Assembly (NCBI GenBank): GCA_937921525.1
Contig: CAKZUM010000605.1
Coordinates: forward strand, 1-5,457
Direction: 5' to 3'
DNA from: an uncultured Saprospiraceae bacterium
Lineage (GTDB): Bacteria; Bacteroidota; Bacteroidia; Chitinophagales; Saprospiraceae
Length of the DNA: 5,457 nt
Position numbers and translations under genes: made by a program. Positions 1-5,080 of this stretch are shown piece after piece. A model generated the notes under the pieces. That model saw only the letters and a list, made by a program, of their open reading frames with translations, searched no databases and was not told the origin of the DNA. Each line of letters begins with the position of its first letter. Positions within the stretch are counted from its first letter, which is position 1.

Positions 1-116
1 TTGACATTCAGTAGTTGAAATTTTCTATTTTATAAATGAAGATTAATAAGTAGGTAGGAAGTATTTTATAGTTTATACCTAATCAAAGATATTTATATTC
101 ATGGTCTTGATAAATC

Positions 117-152
117 CGGGCGGCATCTAGTATGCTAGCCCGAATTTTTTTT
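117..152 (+). terminator. Rho-independent terminator of a gene left of the window
   Basis: CGGGC (117-121) pairs with GCCCG (138-142), and GCAT (123-126) pairs with ATGC (132-135) inside it, separated by a small internal loop. Eight T residues follow at 145-152. This is a standard intrinsic terminator on the plus strand. The DNA before it (1-116) has stops in all three plus frames within the first 18 bases, so it is most likely the 3' untranslated region of a gene ending at or before the left edge. That gene cannot be identified. Confidence 0.75.
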
Positions 153-254
153 GTACCACAGAATTTATTCTGTATTCTAGTACCACGGAATTTATTCCGT
201 AGCTTAACAGAATAAATTCTGTGATCCTGAGTTACAGAATAAATTCTGTGGTAC
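153..254. repeat. Cluster of four short palindromes, two in each orientation
   Basis: Four copies of a 16-base near-palindrome with core ACAGAATTTATTCTGT are packed in about 100 bases. Two lie in one orientation (153-174 and 180-201, each starting GTACCAC) and two in the other (207-222 and 233-254, the last ending GTGGTAC). The outermost copies, 153-174 and 233-254, are perfect 22-base reverse complements, so the cluster can fold as four small hairpins or one large one. Copy 2 carries A-to-G and T-to-C changes at paired positions (ACGGAAT/ATTCCGT), so its stem stays intact. No coding potential or transposase is visible. It lies between the upstream terminator and rseP. I infer a short interspersed palindromic repeat; its function is unknown. 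Confidence 0.8.
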
Positions 255-262
255 GGAATCAT

Positions 263-296
263 AAAAGCGGAAATTGATCCTTCAATTTCCGCTTTT
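263..296. terminator. Long perfect hairpin, probable bidirectional terminator
   Basis: Positions 263-277 and 282-296 are perfect 15-base complements around the 4-base loop 278-281. The stem starts with AAAA and ends with TTTT, with a GCGG/CCGC core, so it would act as an intrinsic terminator on either strand. It lies after the palindrome cluster and just before the candidate rseP promoter, which would insulate rseP from upstream transcription. A role as an RNA stability or regulatory hairpin cannot be excluded. Confidence 0.6.
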
Positions 297-311
297 GCTT
301 TAAAAAGGTAC

Positions 312-319
312 TACTTTTG
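312..319 (+). promoter_or_regulatory. Candidate rseP promoter (-7 box)
   Basis: TACTTTTG matches the Bacteroidota -7 consensus TAnnTTTG and would give a start near 326, a leader of about 50 bases before the rseP ATG. No TTG lies at the expected distance of about 19-21 bases; the nearest, at 295-297, leaves a 14-base spacer and sits in the preceding hairpin. The box is bracketed by the inverted repeat AAAAAGG (302-308) and CCTTTTT (320-326), which may be chance in AT-rich DNA. Confidence 0.35.
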
Positions 320-374
320 CCTTTTTAGAAAACAAAGCGTTTAAAATTGGCGTTTTCTTTACAAAAAATAATAC

Positions 375-1697
375 ATGGCATACGTCGTAATGGCAGGGCA
401 GCTTTTCTTAAGCCTGTCCATATTAATAGTCCTACATGAAATGGGGCACTTTTTTCCAGCAAAGTGGTTTAATACTAGGGTAGAGAAATTCTATTTATTC
501 TTTGATCCGTACTTTTCTTTATTTAAATATACAAAAGGAGAAACAGAATATGGCATCGGTTGGTTGCCTTTAGGAGGCTATGTAAAAATAGCAGGAATGA
601 TTGATGAGAGTATGGATCGAGAGCAAATGAAATTGCCACCCCAACCTTGGGAGTTTCGTTCCAAGCCAGCTTGGCAGCGATTGATTATTATGCTAGGTGG
701 GGTAACTGTTAATTTTATTCTAGGCTTCTTATTATGGGGCTTGGTGTTATGGAATTGGGGATCTAGTTTTATGCCAGCAGAGAATGCGACATATGGGATC
801 GAAGTAGATTCTTTAGGAATGGATATGGGCTTGCAGGATGGAGATAAGATTCTACGAATTGGAGAGGTACCATTTACAAAGTTTGAGCCGAATATATTGA
901 GAAGAGAGGTCATTATTAATAATGCCGCTTCTATGGAAATTGAGCGGAATGGCCAAAAAAAGACCTTAGCTATAGACGGCAAGTATTCAGATATTTTGTC
1001 TAGGCATGAGAACAAAGGCATGCAAATCTTTGGCTTTCGCTATCCATTCATCATTGATACTGCCGTCGTCGATTCCCCTGCTAGATTGGCTGGTTTACAA
1101 AAAGGCGATAGGGTCGTCTCTATTAATGGAACACCAACGCCTTTCTACAGAGAATACAATGAAGCCGCACAGGCAAACAAAGGTAAGTTGGTACAAGTTG
1201 GTATAGAACGCAATGGCGTACCGATTACTCTTCCTCTTAAATTAAATGAGAATGGTAAAATGGGGGCTTATAGACAAATGCCAGCTATGTCTAAGCAAAC
1301 CTATTCTTTAGGAGAAGCCATGCCATTAGGGGTAACAAAAGGAATAGATTTTTTATCTACTCAAATCAAGGCTTTTGGACAAATGTTTAAAGGAAAAATT
1401 AAAGCCTCTGAAAGTTTAGGTGGCTTTGGTTCAATAGCAGGTATGTTTGGCTATTCTTGGGATTGGGAGCGTTTTTGGCACATGACGGCTGTATTATCGC
1501 TTATACTAGGCTTTATGAATCTCCTGCCAATTCCTGCATTAGATGGAGGACATGTGATGTTCTTGCTATATGAGATGATTAGTGGCAAAAAGCCGAGTGA
1601 TCAATTCATGGAGTATGCGACAATTACGGGTTTTGTCTTAGTCATTGGGCTGGTCCTGTATGCGAATGGTTTGGATATTCTTCGGAATTTCTTCTAA
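375..1697 (+). CDS. rseP: RseP family site-2 zinc metalloprotease
   Basis: This is an inner-membrane intramembrane protease. Family members cleave anti-sigma factors or other single-pass membrane proteins after a first periplasmic cut. All hallmarks are visible: HEMGH (residues 21-25) in the first membrane segment supplies the zinc ligands and catalytic glutamate; GGYVKIAGM (67-75) is the conserved beta-loop; a second membrane segment spans about 103-127; two PDZ domains lie at about 138-203 and 224-290. Near the C-terminus MNLLPIPALDGGH (381-393) holds the third zinc ligand, D390, followed by a last membrane segment at about 416-436. The length of 440 residues is normal for the family and the gene is intact. 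ATG 375 is chosen because it puts HExxH at the usual distance from the N-terminus. There is no Shine-Dalgarno sequence, as is usual in Bacteroidota. In that phylum dxr often precedes rseP, but the upstream gene lies outside the window. The local substrate is unknown. Confidence 0.96.
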   Translation: MAYVVMAGQLFLSLSILIVLHEMGHFFPAKWFNTRVEKFYLFFDPYFSLFKYTKGETEYGIGWLPLGGYVKIAGMIDESMDREQMKLPPQPWEFRSKPAWQRLIIMLGGVTVNFILGFLLWGLVLWNWGSSFMPAENATYGIEVDSLGMDMGLQDGDKILRIGEVPFTKFEPNILRREVIINNAASMEIERNGQKKTLAIDGKYSDILSRHENKGMQIFGFRYPFIIDTAVVDSPARLAGLQKGDRVVSINGTPTPFYREYNEAAQANKGKLVQVGIERNGVPITLPLKLNENGKMGAYRQMPAMSKQTYSLGEAMPLGVTKGIDFLSTQIKAFGQMFKGKIKASESLGGFGSIAGMFGYSWDWERFWHMTAVLSLILGFMNLLPIPALDGGHVMFLLYEMISGKKPSDQFMEYATITGFVLVIGLVLYANGLDILRNFF

Positions 1698-1717
1698 AAG
1701 GAAAAATATTTTCCTTT
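1697..1717 (+). terminator. Weak AT-rich hairpin at the rseP 3' end
   Basis: AAAGGAAAA (1697-1705) and TTTTCCTTT (1709-1717) form a 9-base stem with a 3-base loop that begins at the last base of the rseP stop codon. Only two G-C pairs are present, and no T-run follows beyond the stem. It may help end rseP transcription or stabilise the mRNA 3' end. Confidence 0.35.
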
Positions 1718-1733
1718 ACTTAATACTTAAATA

Positions 1734-1764
1734 TTGCGATATGTTTAAATTTTAGCTAATTTTG
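1734..1764 (+). promoter_or_regulatory. tRNA-Leu promoter, Bacteroidota type
   Basis: TTG at 1734-1736 is followed after exactly 20 bases by TAATTTTG at 1757-1764, a full match to the TTG-N19-21-TAnnTTTG arrangement known from Bacteroidota. The predicted start is near 1770, giving a tRNA leader of about 18 bases. This is the best promoter in the window. It lies outside the repeated segment, so the second tRNA copy did not inherit it. Confidence 0.75.
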
Positions 1765-1787
1765 CAGTCGCTATCAACAAAATAGTT

Positions 1788-1869
1788 GCCTCTGTGGCGG
1801 AATTGGTAGACGCGCTGGATTCAAAATCCAGTTTCTTCGGAAGTGGGGGTTCGATTCCCCCCGGGGGTA
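1788..1869 (+). tRNA. tRNA-Leu (anticodon CAA)
   Basis: The full class II cloverleaf can be drawn. The acceptor arm is 1788-1794 with 1862-1868 (G-U at the first pair and two further wobbles) and the discriminator is A1869, as expected for leucine. The D stem is GCG/CGC. The anticodon stem is CTGGA (1815-1819) with TCCAG (1827-1831) around the loop TTCAAAA, giving anticodon CAA at 1822-1824, which reads UUG. The long variable arm has a TTCG-capped stem (TTC/GAA), and the T arm is GGGGG-TTCGATT-CCCCC. CCA is not encoded. The gene has its own strong promoter and an intrinsic terminator, so it is probably the working copy of the pair. Confidence 0.96.
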
Positions 1870-1874
1870 CAAAT

Positions 1875-1903
1875 AAAGCTCAACAGAAATGTTGGGCTTT
1901 TTT
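1875..1903 (+). terminator. Terminator of the first tRNA-Leu
   Basis: AAAGCTCAACA (1875-1885) pairs with TGTTGGGCTTT (1890-1900) through 11 positions with one G-U wobble and a GAAA loop. The run of T continues to 1903. The same terminator follows the second tRNA copy. It ends only 13 bases before the GIY-YIG start codon, so that gene would need read-through or its own unseen promoter. Confidence 0.85.
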
Positions 1904-1916
1904 AATTTGAAAAAAG

Positions 1917-2156
1917 ATGTATTACGTCTATGCGTTAAAATCAGTAGAAAGGAATTATATCTATGTTGGTCTGAGTAATGATGTTGATCGCAGATTACTG
2001 GAGCATAATAACGGTTATAACAAAACAACTAAGGCTTACCTTCCATTTATCTTAATTCATCAAGAAAGATTTGAGACTAGAAAGGAAGCTCGAATTAGAG
2101 AAAAATATCTTAAAGGTGGTTCAGGAAAGAAATTCCTGAGATCATTATTAAAATAG
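1917..2156 (+). CDS. Small GIY-YIG domain endonuclease, UPF0213/YhbQ type
   Basis: A 79-residue protein consisting of a single GIY-YIG nuclease domain and nothing else. The first motif is YVYAL (residues 3-7, the GIY strand) and the second is YVG (16-18, the YIG strand). The catalytic arginine lies in DRRLLEHNNG (R25 or R26), and the metal-binding glutamate is probably E62 in EARIREKYLKGGSGKKF. The family makes single- or double-strand DNA breaks; the target of these stand-alone small members is generally not known. ATG 1917 is used because an in-frame TGA lies at 1908-1910. The gene sits between two copies of tRNA-Leu, and its stop codon lies in the repeated segment. From recollection, such small GIY-YIG genes often lie beside tRNA genes in Bacteroidota. 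A DNA-repair or DNA-processing role is possible, as is a selfish, tRNA-targeted role; neither can be decided here. Confidence 0.88.
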   Translation: MYYVYALKSVERNYIYVGLSNDVDRRLLEHNNGYNKTTKAYLPFILIHQERFETRKEARIREKYLKGGSGKKFLRSLLK

Positions 2157-2158
2157 TT

Positions 2159-2266
2159 GCCTCTGTGGCGGAATTGGTAGACGCGCTGGACCTGCCTGCG
2201 TGCCTTGGCAGGCAGGTTCAAAATCCAGTTTCTTCGGAAGTGGGGGTTCGATTCCCCCCGGGGGTA
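2159..2266 (+). pseudogene. tRNA-Leu(CAA) copy interrupted by a 26-base palindrome
   Basis: All 82 bases of the first tRNA-Leu are present in order, but 26 extra bases (2191-2216) lie between CTGGA (2186-2190, 5' anticodon stem) and TTCAAAATCCAG (2217-2228, loop and 3' stem). In tRNA numbering the insertion is between positions 31 and 32. No base is duplicated at the junctions. If the insert folds on itself, a normal anticodon arm could still form with an extra hairpin at its stem-loop junction; such a tRNA would be unlikely to work unless the insert were removed. No TAnnTTTG box lies at the matching upstream distance, so expression would depend on read-through from the first promoter. I call it a probable tRNA pseudogene; a novel processed tRNA is the alternative. 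Confidence 0.8.
2191..2216. repeat. 26-base GC-rich palindrome inside tRNA-Leu
   Basis: CCTGCCTG (2191-2198) and CAGGCAGG (2209-2216) are perfect 8-base inverted repeats around a 10-base loop. The loop can pair further, because TGCC and GGCA flank TT at 2201-2210. The insert is 19 of 26 G or C, in sharp contrast to the AT-rich surroundings, which suggests a small mobile or replicating palindrome rather than slippage. Comparing the two tRNA copies fixes its ends exactly. I have an unverified recollection that CCTGCCTG-type palindromes are widespread in some Bacteroidota genomes. Confidence 0.85.
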
Positions 2267-2271
2267 CAATA

Positions 2272-2301
2272 AAAGCTCAACAGGAATGTTGGGCTTTTTT
2301 T
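2272..2301. terminator. Bidirectional terminator shared by tRNA-Leu copy 2 and the MFS-EEP operon
   Basis: AAAGCTCAACA (2272-2282) pairs with TGTTGGGCTTT (2287-2297), with one G-U pair and a GGAA loop, and the T-run continues to 2301 on the plus strand. On the minus strand the hairpin is followed by TTTTATT, so it can also end transcripts arriving from the EEP gene, whose stop codon lies only 5 bases from the T-run. Confidence 0.8.
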
Positions 2302-2306
2302 ATGGC

Positions 2307-3380
2307 CTACTCCAAACGCAAACTAGCCTCAATCAAGGCATGATCAGAAAATTGATTAGGAAAAATATGATGATTCAAAACGGTAAAGGAAGGATCACTA
2401 AAAATATAATCAATTCTAAGAAAGGCTAATCTATTTTTTAAGGTAGAGCCAAACGTTGCACCTATGCCTTTTCCACGTGATCGAAAACTATCTGTTTGAT
2501 TATCTGCTAATATTTTGTAAACATGAGATTGAGGAGTATCATTGACGTCTCCACAAATAATACTTGGATAAGGACTATTTTTTTGGTGTGCCTTAATTAA
2601 TTGGGCTTGAGTTACTCTCTTGGAAGAAAATTTTTGATAAAAAGTTAATAATCCAACAGCAATAGAATAATCAACTGGCGGTTCTTTTTTGTTCAGAACG
2701 ACCTTTTTAGGTATTTTTCCATTTTTCCGATTTGCTTCTAAGTGGGCACTATAAACTCTTATGGTATCTTCTTTTACCACAATATCTGCCCAGATGCAGT
2801 CGCTGGCATTGCTTTCACTAAAATTTTCAATATTCCCTTTATTGATGATCGGAAACTTAGAATATAAAGCGACAAAGTTATTTTTAGTTGAATAGTGTTT
2901 ATACGGAAAATTTAATGCGACTTCTAAATGTTTCTGACCTAACCGACTATGCTCTTGTAAACAAAGCACATGAATCCATCCGAATTGGCTTAAATACTTT
3001 TCGTATTCTTTTTCCTTAATACGTCTTTCTTTTCCTCTAATCATCCTTAATGGCATGGATAATTGCATATTAAAAGAGGCAACACTTAAGGTGGGGGTCT
3101 TCTCTTCACTAGGATTATTGAAAGAAATACCAACTAAGCCTAGAACGGTCTGATAACCAATTAAAAGTGTTAAAAAAGAGCCAATAGCCCATCTGGGATT
3201 TACTAGGAACCAATAAATAACAAACAATACATTAGCTATTAATAAAGCAGAAAAGACTAATCCAAGAGTAGCTATTATAACACTGGTATCAGGGTGAAAA
3301 TAGGGTGCAATATAGGCTCCGAAAGTCAATGCTATTAGGATAATATTAGCAAAGCACGCCAATTTGTTGAATAAGTTCAT
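2307..3380 (-). CDS. Membrane-anchored endonuclease/exonuclease/phosphatase (EEP) family protein
   Basis: A 357-residue protein with three predicted membrane helices (about 5-27, 33-57 and 64-87) followed by a complete EEP hydrolase domain (about 97-357). Family members hydrolyse phosphodiester or phosphomonoester bonds in nucleic acids, phosphoinositides or sphingomyelin, so the fold does not give the substrate. The expected active-site signatures are all present in order: SFNMQ (N104), LCLQEH (E143, metal ligand), YSAHLEA (H213), GDVNDTP (D278, N280), RIDYIF (D324) and the terminal SDH (D346, H347). ATG 3380 is preferred over an in-frame TTG at 3389, because TTG starts are rare in this phylum; the TTG would overlap the upstream stop as TTGA. 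It is the second gene of a minus-strand pair, 5 bases after the MFS gene, and ends beside the shared terminator. The catalytic domain follows the last helix; its side of the membrane cannot be settled from sequence. Confidence 0.88.
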   Translation of the reverse strand: MNLFNKLACFANIILIALTFGAYIAPYFHPDTSVIIATLGLVFSALLIANVLFVIYWFLVNPRWAIGSFLTLLIGYQTVLGLVGISFNNPSEEKTPTLSVASFNMQLSMPLRMIRGKERRIKEKEYEKYLSQFGWIHVLCLQEHSRLGQKHLEVALNFPYKHYSTKNNFVALYSKFPIINKGNIENFSESNASDCIWADIVVKEDTIRVYSAHLEANRKNGKIPKKVVLNKKEPPVDYSIAVGLLTFYQKFSSKRVTQAQLIKAHQKNSPYPSIICGDVNDTPQSHVYKILADNQTDSFRSRGKGIGATFGSTLKNRLAFLRIDYIFSDPSFTVLNHHIFPNQFSDHALIEASLRLE

Positions 3381-3385
3381 GGGCC

Positions 3386-4639
3386 TCAAAAATCATTTCT
3401 ATAATAAACTAATACAGCTATTGTTGATAGTAAAAAGGCTGTAAAAATATAAAAAGCATAAATAATATTATTTTCTGTCAAGAAAAAAGGCAAAGAAAAG
3501 CAGCTAAGAAAAATGATTCTAAAAAATACATGACTTAAAAAAAAAATGCTATTGGCTCTGCCATATACTTGATTAGGTACGGTCTTTAGCAGATAGGTAA
3601 TTCGTTGTATACGAATACCTGCATTGGTAATTCCTAACAGAAAAAACATTCCGTAAAATATAAAGGTATTTTTAGTCGAGGCTAAAGTAAGAAAGGCTAT
3701 TGTAGCTAGTAAAGTCATTACAATCACAGAGTAATTGATGCTGATGTTTTTAAATAATTTTCTAATAGCCAGTCCAGAGAAAACAGCTCCGATTGCATAA
3801 TACATATCTCCTGCAGCAAATACATCCCCTTGCTCTCCCAAGTGATTTTTTACGTAAAGAGGAATTAGATAAAAAGTAGATACTACTAAGCACACAAAGA
3901 CAGAAAAAGAAGCTACCCCAAATATAGAGATCCCTTTATTTTGTTTTAAATAATCTATCCCTACTTTGAATTGGGTGAAGATATTACCACTTTCTTGGTA
4001 TCTTTTTACAAGCGGTTCATATACAATAGCACCTATAATCGGTAAAGAAATAAAGTAGGTACTAGCATCCAAAAGAAAGATTTCATAAATCTCCCATGGC
4101 TGTATCATCCAATTAGTAGCGATTTTAAACCCAAATATATTGACCATTCCTCCAAGAGTTCCTTCTAAGAGCATAGCGGCAGTCGCCCCTGCAAGAATAG
4201 TCGTTAATTGATGTTGTATTTCTAAGTAAGAAGATAATTTGCCATAATAGGAAGGGTCAACTATTTCTTGAGCAAAAGCATATACTGCTGGGAAATGAAT
4301 ATTATAATTTAAAAAAGTAAAGACAAACGCAAGCCCTACCCAATACCATTGCAAATGTCCTTGATAAAAGCCCAGCGCACTAATTCCTGCTAACAAACAG
4401 CCCATTACTAAGGCGAGTGATAGGAAAATATATTTCCGATTATATTTATCTACTAATGTACCACAATAAGGGCCCCAAACAATAGCAATGATCGTAACCC
4501 CAATATAAGTATAAGCAAATAAATCCATCTGCTCTAACATTGTAAAGTACCATGGAATCGCAATCATACTAATACCCTGCGCAACGGCAGATATAGAATT
4601 GGCTAGAAATAAAAGTAATAAGGCTTTTAAATTTTTCAT
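3386..4639 (-). CDS. Major facilitator superfamily (MFS) transporter
   Basis: A strongly hydrophobic protein of 417 residues with about 12 membrane segments, the usual MFS length. The diagnostic motif A between helices 2 and 3 is present as GTLVDKYNRK (residues 60-69, conserved G, D, R and K). The N-terminal stretch with FLANSISAVAQGISM followed by IPWYFT resembles the MFS_3 group that includes macrolide (Mef-type) and enterobactin (EntS-type) exporters, so proton-driven export of a small molecule is the best inference; the substrate is unknown. ATG 4639 (MKNLKALLLLF) is preferred; an in-frame TTG at 4654 would add five residues. A -7 box lies at 4699-4692. The gene is followed 5 bases later by the EEP gene, so the two are almost certainly co-transcribed. 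Confidence 0.9.
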   Translation of the reverse strand: MKNLKALLLLFLANSISAVAQGISMIAIPWYFTMLEQMDLFAYTYIGVTIIAIVWGPYCGTLVDKYNRKYIFLSLALVMGCLLAGISALGFYQGHLQWYWVGLAFVFTFLNYNIHFPAVYAFAQEIVDPSYYGKLSSYLEIQHQLTTILAGATAAMLLEGTLGGMVNIFGFKIATNWMIQPWEIYEIFLLDASTYFISLPIIGAIVYEPLVKRYQESGNIFTQFKVGIDYLKQNKGISIFGVASFSVFVCLVVSTFYLIPLYVKNHLGEQGDVFAAGDMYYAIGAVFSGLAIRKLFKNISINYSVIVMTLLATIAFLTLASTKNTFIFYGMFFLLGITNAGIRIQRITYLLKTVPNQVYGRANSIFFLSHVFFRIIFLSCFSLPFFLTENNIIYAFYIFTAFLLSTIAVLVYYRNDF

Positions 4640-4691
4640 TAATGATTTTACCAACCAGTTTTCTTAAAAACTAAGTTGCCGAAGAAAGGCA

Positions 4692-4699
4692 CAAAGATA
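4692..4699 (-). promoter_or_regulatory. Candidate promoter of the MFS-EEP operon (-7 box)
   Basis: Read on the minus strand, 4699-4692 is TATCTTTG, a full match to TAnnTTTG. The transcript would start near 4685 and have a leader of about 45 bases. No TTG is found about 20 bases upstream, so the -33 half is weak. The leader could form a small hairpin (AGTTTT with AAAACT, 4672-4657 on the minus strand) shortly before the start codon. Confidence 0.5.
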
Positions 4700-4848
4700 C
4701 GTAACAGAGAAAGAATAAGTTATTTATCTTCGTCAGTAAGGTTTAAGGTTCTTAAGTTTGCAACTAAAACAATCGACATTGGTTGTAGTTTGAGATTTCT
4801 TTTATAAAATATGCGAATCAAGAGTTGAATTTTAATTATCAACGGATT

Positions 4849-4881
4849 ACGTTTACTAAACTTTAAAAGTTTAGTAAACGT
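4849..4881. repeat. Perfect 33-base palindrome
   Basis: The 16-base arms 4849-4864 and 4866-4881 are exact reverse complements around a single A at 4865. The left arm begins ACGTTTACTAAAC. There is no T-run on either side, so it is not a standard terminator, and it lies about 160 bases from the MFS -7 box and about 190 bases before the epimerase -7 box. A dimeric regulator's operator, a cruciform site, or the remnant of a small palindromic element are all possible. Confidence 0.75.
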
Positions 4882-4915
4882 TCTTCCTAACAGATTGATT
4901 TTCAATACCAATTTT

Positions 4916-5075
4916 AGTTTTACGACTATCCTTCTAGCGTTGTAAAGAAAATACGGCTTGCATCCCTTTGCTTAAAATTAAAAAACTGATAATCAGCACT
5001 TTAAATATTTGCTTGTTATCCTAAAATGATTTTCTAAACATCAATTTACAACGTTAGAAGGATAGCCAGTTTTAC
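4916..5075. mobile_element. MITE-like element (4924-5067) with 8-base target duplications
   Basis: The element is 144 bases long. Its ends, 4924-4946 and 5045-5067, are 23-base terminal inverted repeats matching at 21 positions; the left begins GACTATCCTTCT and the right, read outward-in, GGCTATCCTTCT. Directly outside, AGTTTTAC occurs at 4916-4923 and again at 5068-5075, a perfect 8-base duplication of the kind made by transposase cutting. The interior of about 98 bases is AT-rich, has no open reading frame of note, and contains a small palindrome near its centre (CTGATAATCAG, 4986-4996). It is therefore non-autonomous and would need a transposase elsewhere. Families with 8-base duplications and ends starting GG (such as ISL3, IS6 or IS1595-like) are candidates by inference only. 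It sits immediately before the epimerase -7 box. Confidence 0.82.
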
Positions 5076-5080
5076 CTTTG
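5073..5080 (+). promoter_or_regulatory. -7 box of the epimerase gene, abutting the MITE
   Basis: TACCTTTG is a typical Bacteroidota -7 element, 33 bases before the epimerase ATG. Its first three bases belong to the right target duplication. No TTG occurs at the right distance inside the MITE end. If the element and one duplication are removed, TTG at 4895-4897 lies 23 bases before the restored TACCTTTG, which suggests the insertion split the native promoter. Confidence 0.65.

Larger units (their letters stand above)
1779..1903 (+). repeat. tRNA-Leu plus terminator direct repeat, copy 1
   Basis: This segment recurs at 2150-2301. Identity begins at AAAATAG, 9 bases before the tRNA, covers the whole tRNA without a substitution, and continues through the terminator with about three base differences. 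The only large difference is a 26-base insertion in copy 2. The tRNA starts are 371 bases apart, and the GIY-YIG gene fills the space between copies. The last three repeat bases before TTGCC, TAG, are the stop codon of the GIY-YIG gene in copy 2. Confidence 0.9.
2150..2301 (+). repeat. tRNA-Leu plus terminator direct repeat, copy 2, carrying a 26-base insertion
   Basis: This is the second copy of the segment at 1779-1903. The left boundary falls at the last codon and stop of the GIY-YIG gene; the right boundary falls at the end of the terminator T-run. The perfect identity of the tRNA bases suggests recent duplication or continuing gene conversion. The matching promoter (1734-1764) is not part of the repeat. 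Confidence 0.88.

Noticed and set aside
1..6. TTGACA as a sigma70 -35 box.
   Set aside because: The phylum signals point to Bacteroidota promoters of a different type, and a terminator follows with no gene between.
84..91. TATCTTTG on the minus strand, resembling a -7 box.
   Set aside because: No -33 partner and no minus-strand gene visible to its left; probably chance in AT-rich DNA.
153..254. Possible CRISPR array.
   Set aside because: The units are self-complementary, occur in both orientations and have spacers of only about 5-10 bases. There are no cas genes.
578..1206. Reading frames at 578-1021 (minus) and 1006-1206 (plus).
   Set aside because: Both lie inside rseP in other frames and show no domain.
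2191..2216. Group I intron or archaeal-type intron in tRNA-Leu.
   Set aside because: Only 26 bases, no group I core elements, located at the stem-loop junction rather than in the anticodon, and no bulge-helix-bulge pattern.
1774..2269. Minus-strand reading frames at 1774-2028 and 2060-2269, both encoding PRGESNPHFRRNW.
   Set aside because: The shared peptide is simply the antisense of the two tRNA-Leu genes. It is a known type of false gene call, not a protein family.
2205..2429. Plus-strand frame at 2205-2429.
   Set aside because: It begins inside the interrupted tRNA, crosses the terminator and overlaps the 3' end of the EEP gene on the other strand.
4720..4911. A 63-codon minus-strand frame upstream of the MFS gene.
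   Set aside because: No recognisable domain and no promoter; part of it is encoded by the 33-base palindrome. A short leader peptide cannot be fully excluded, but the evidence is too weak to list it as a gene.
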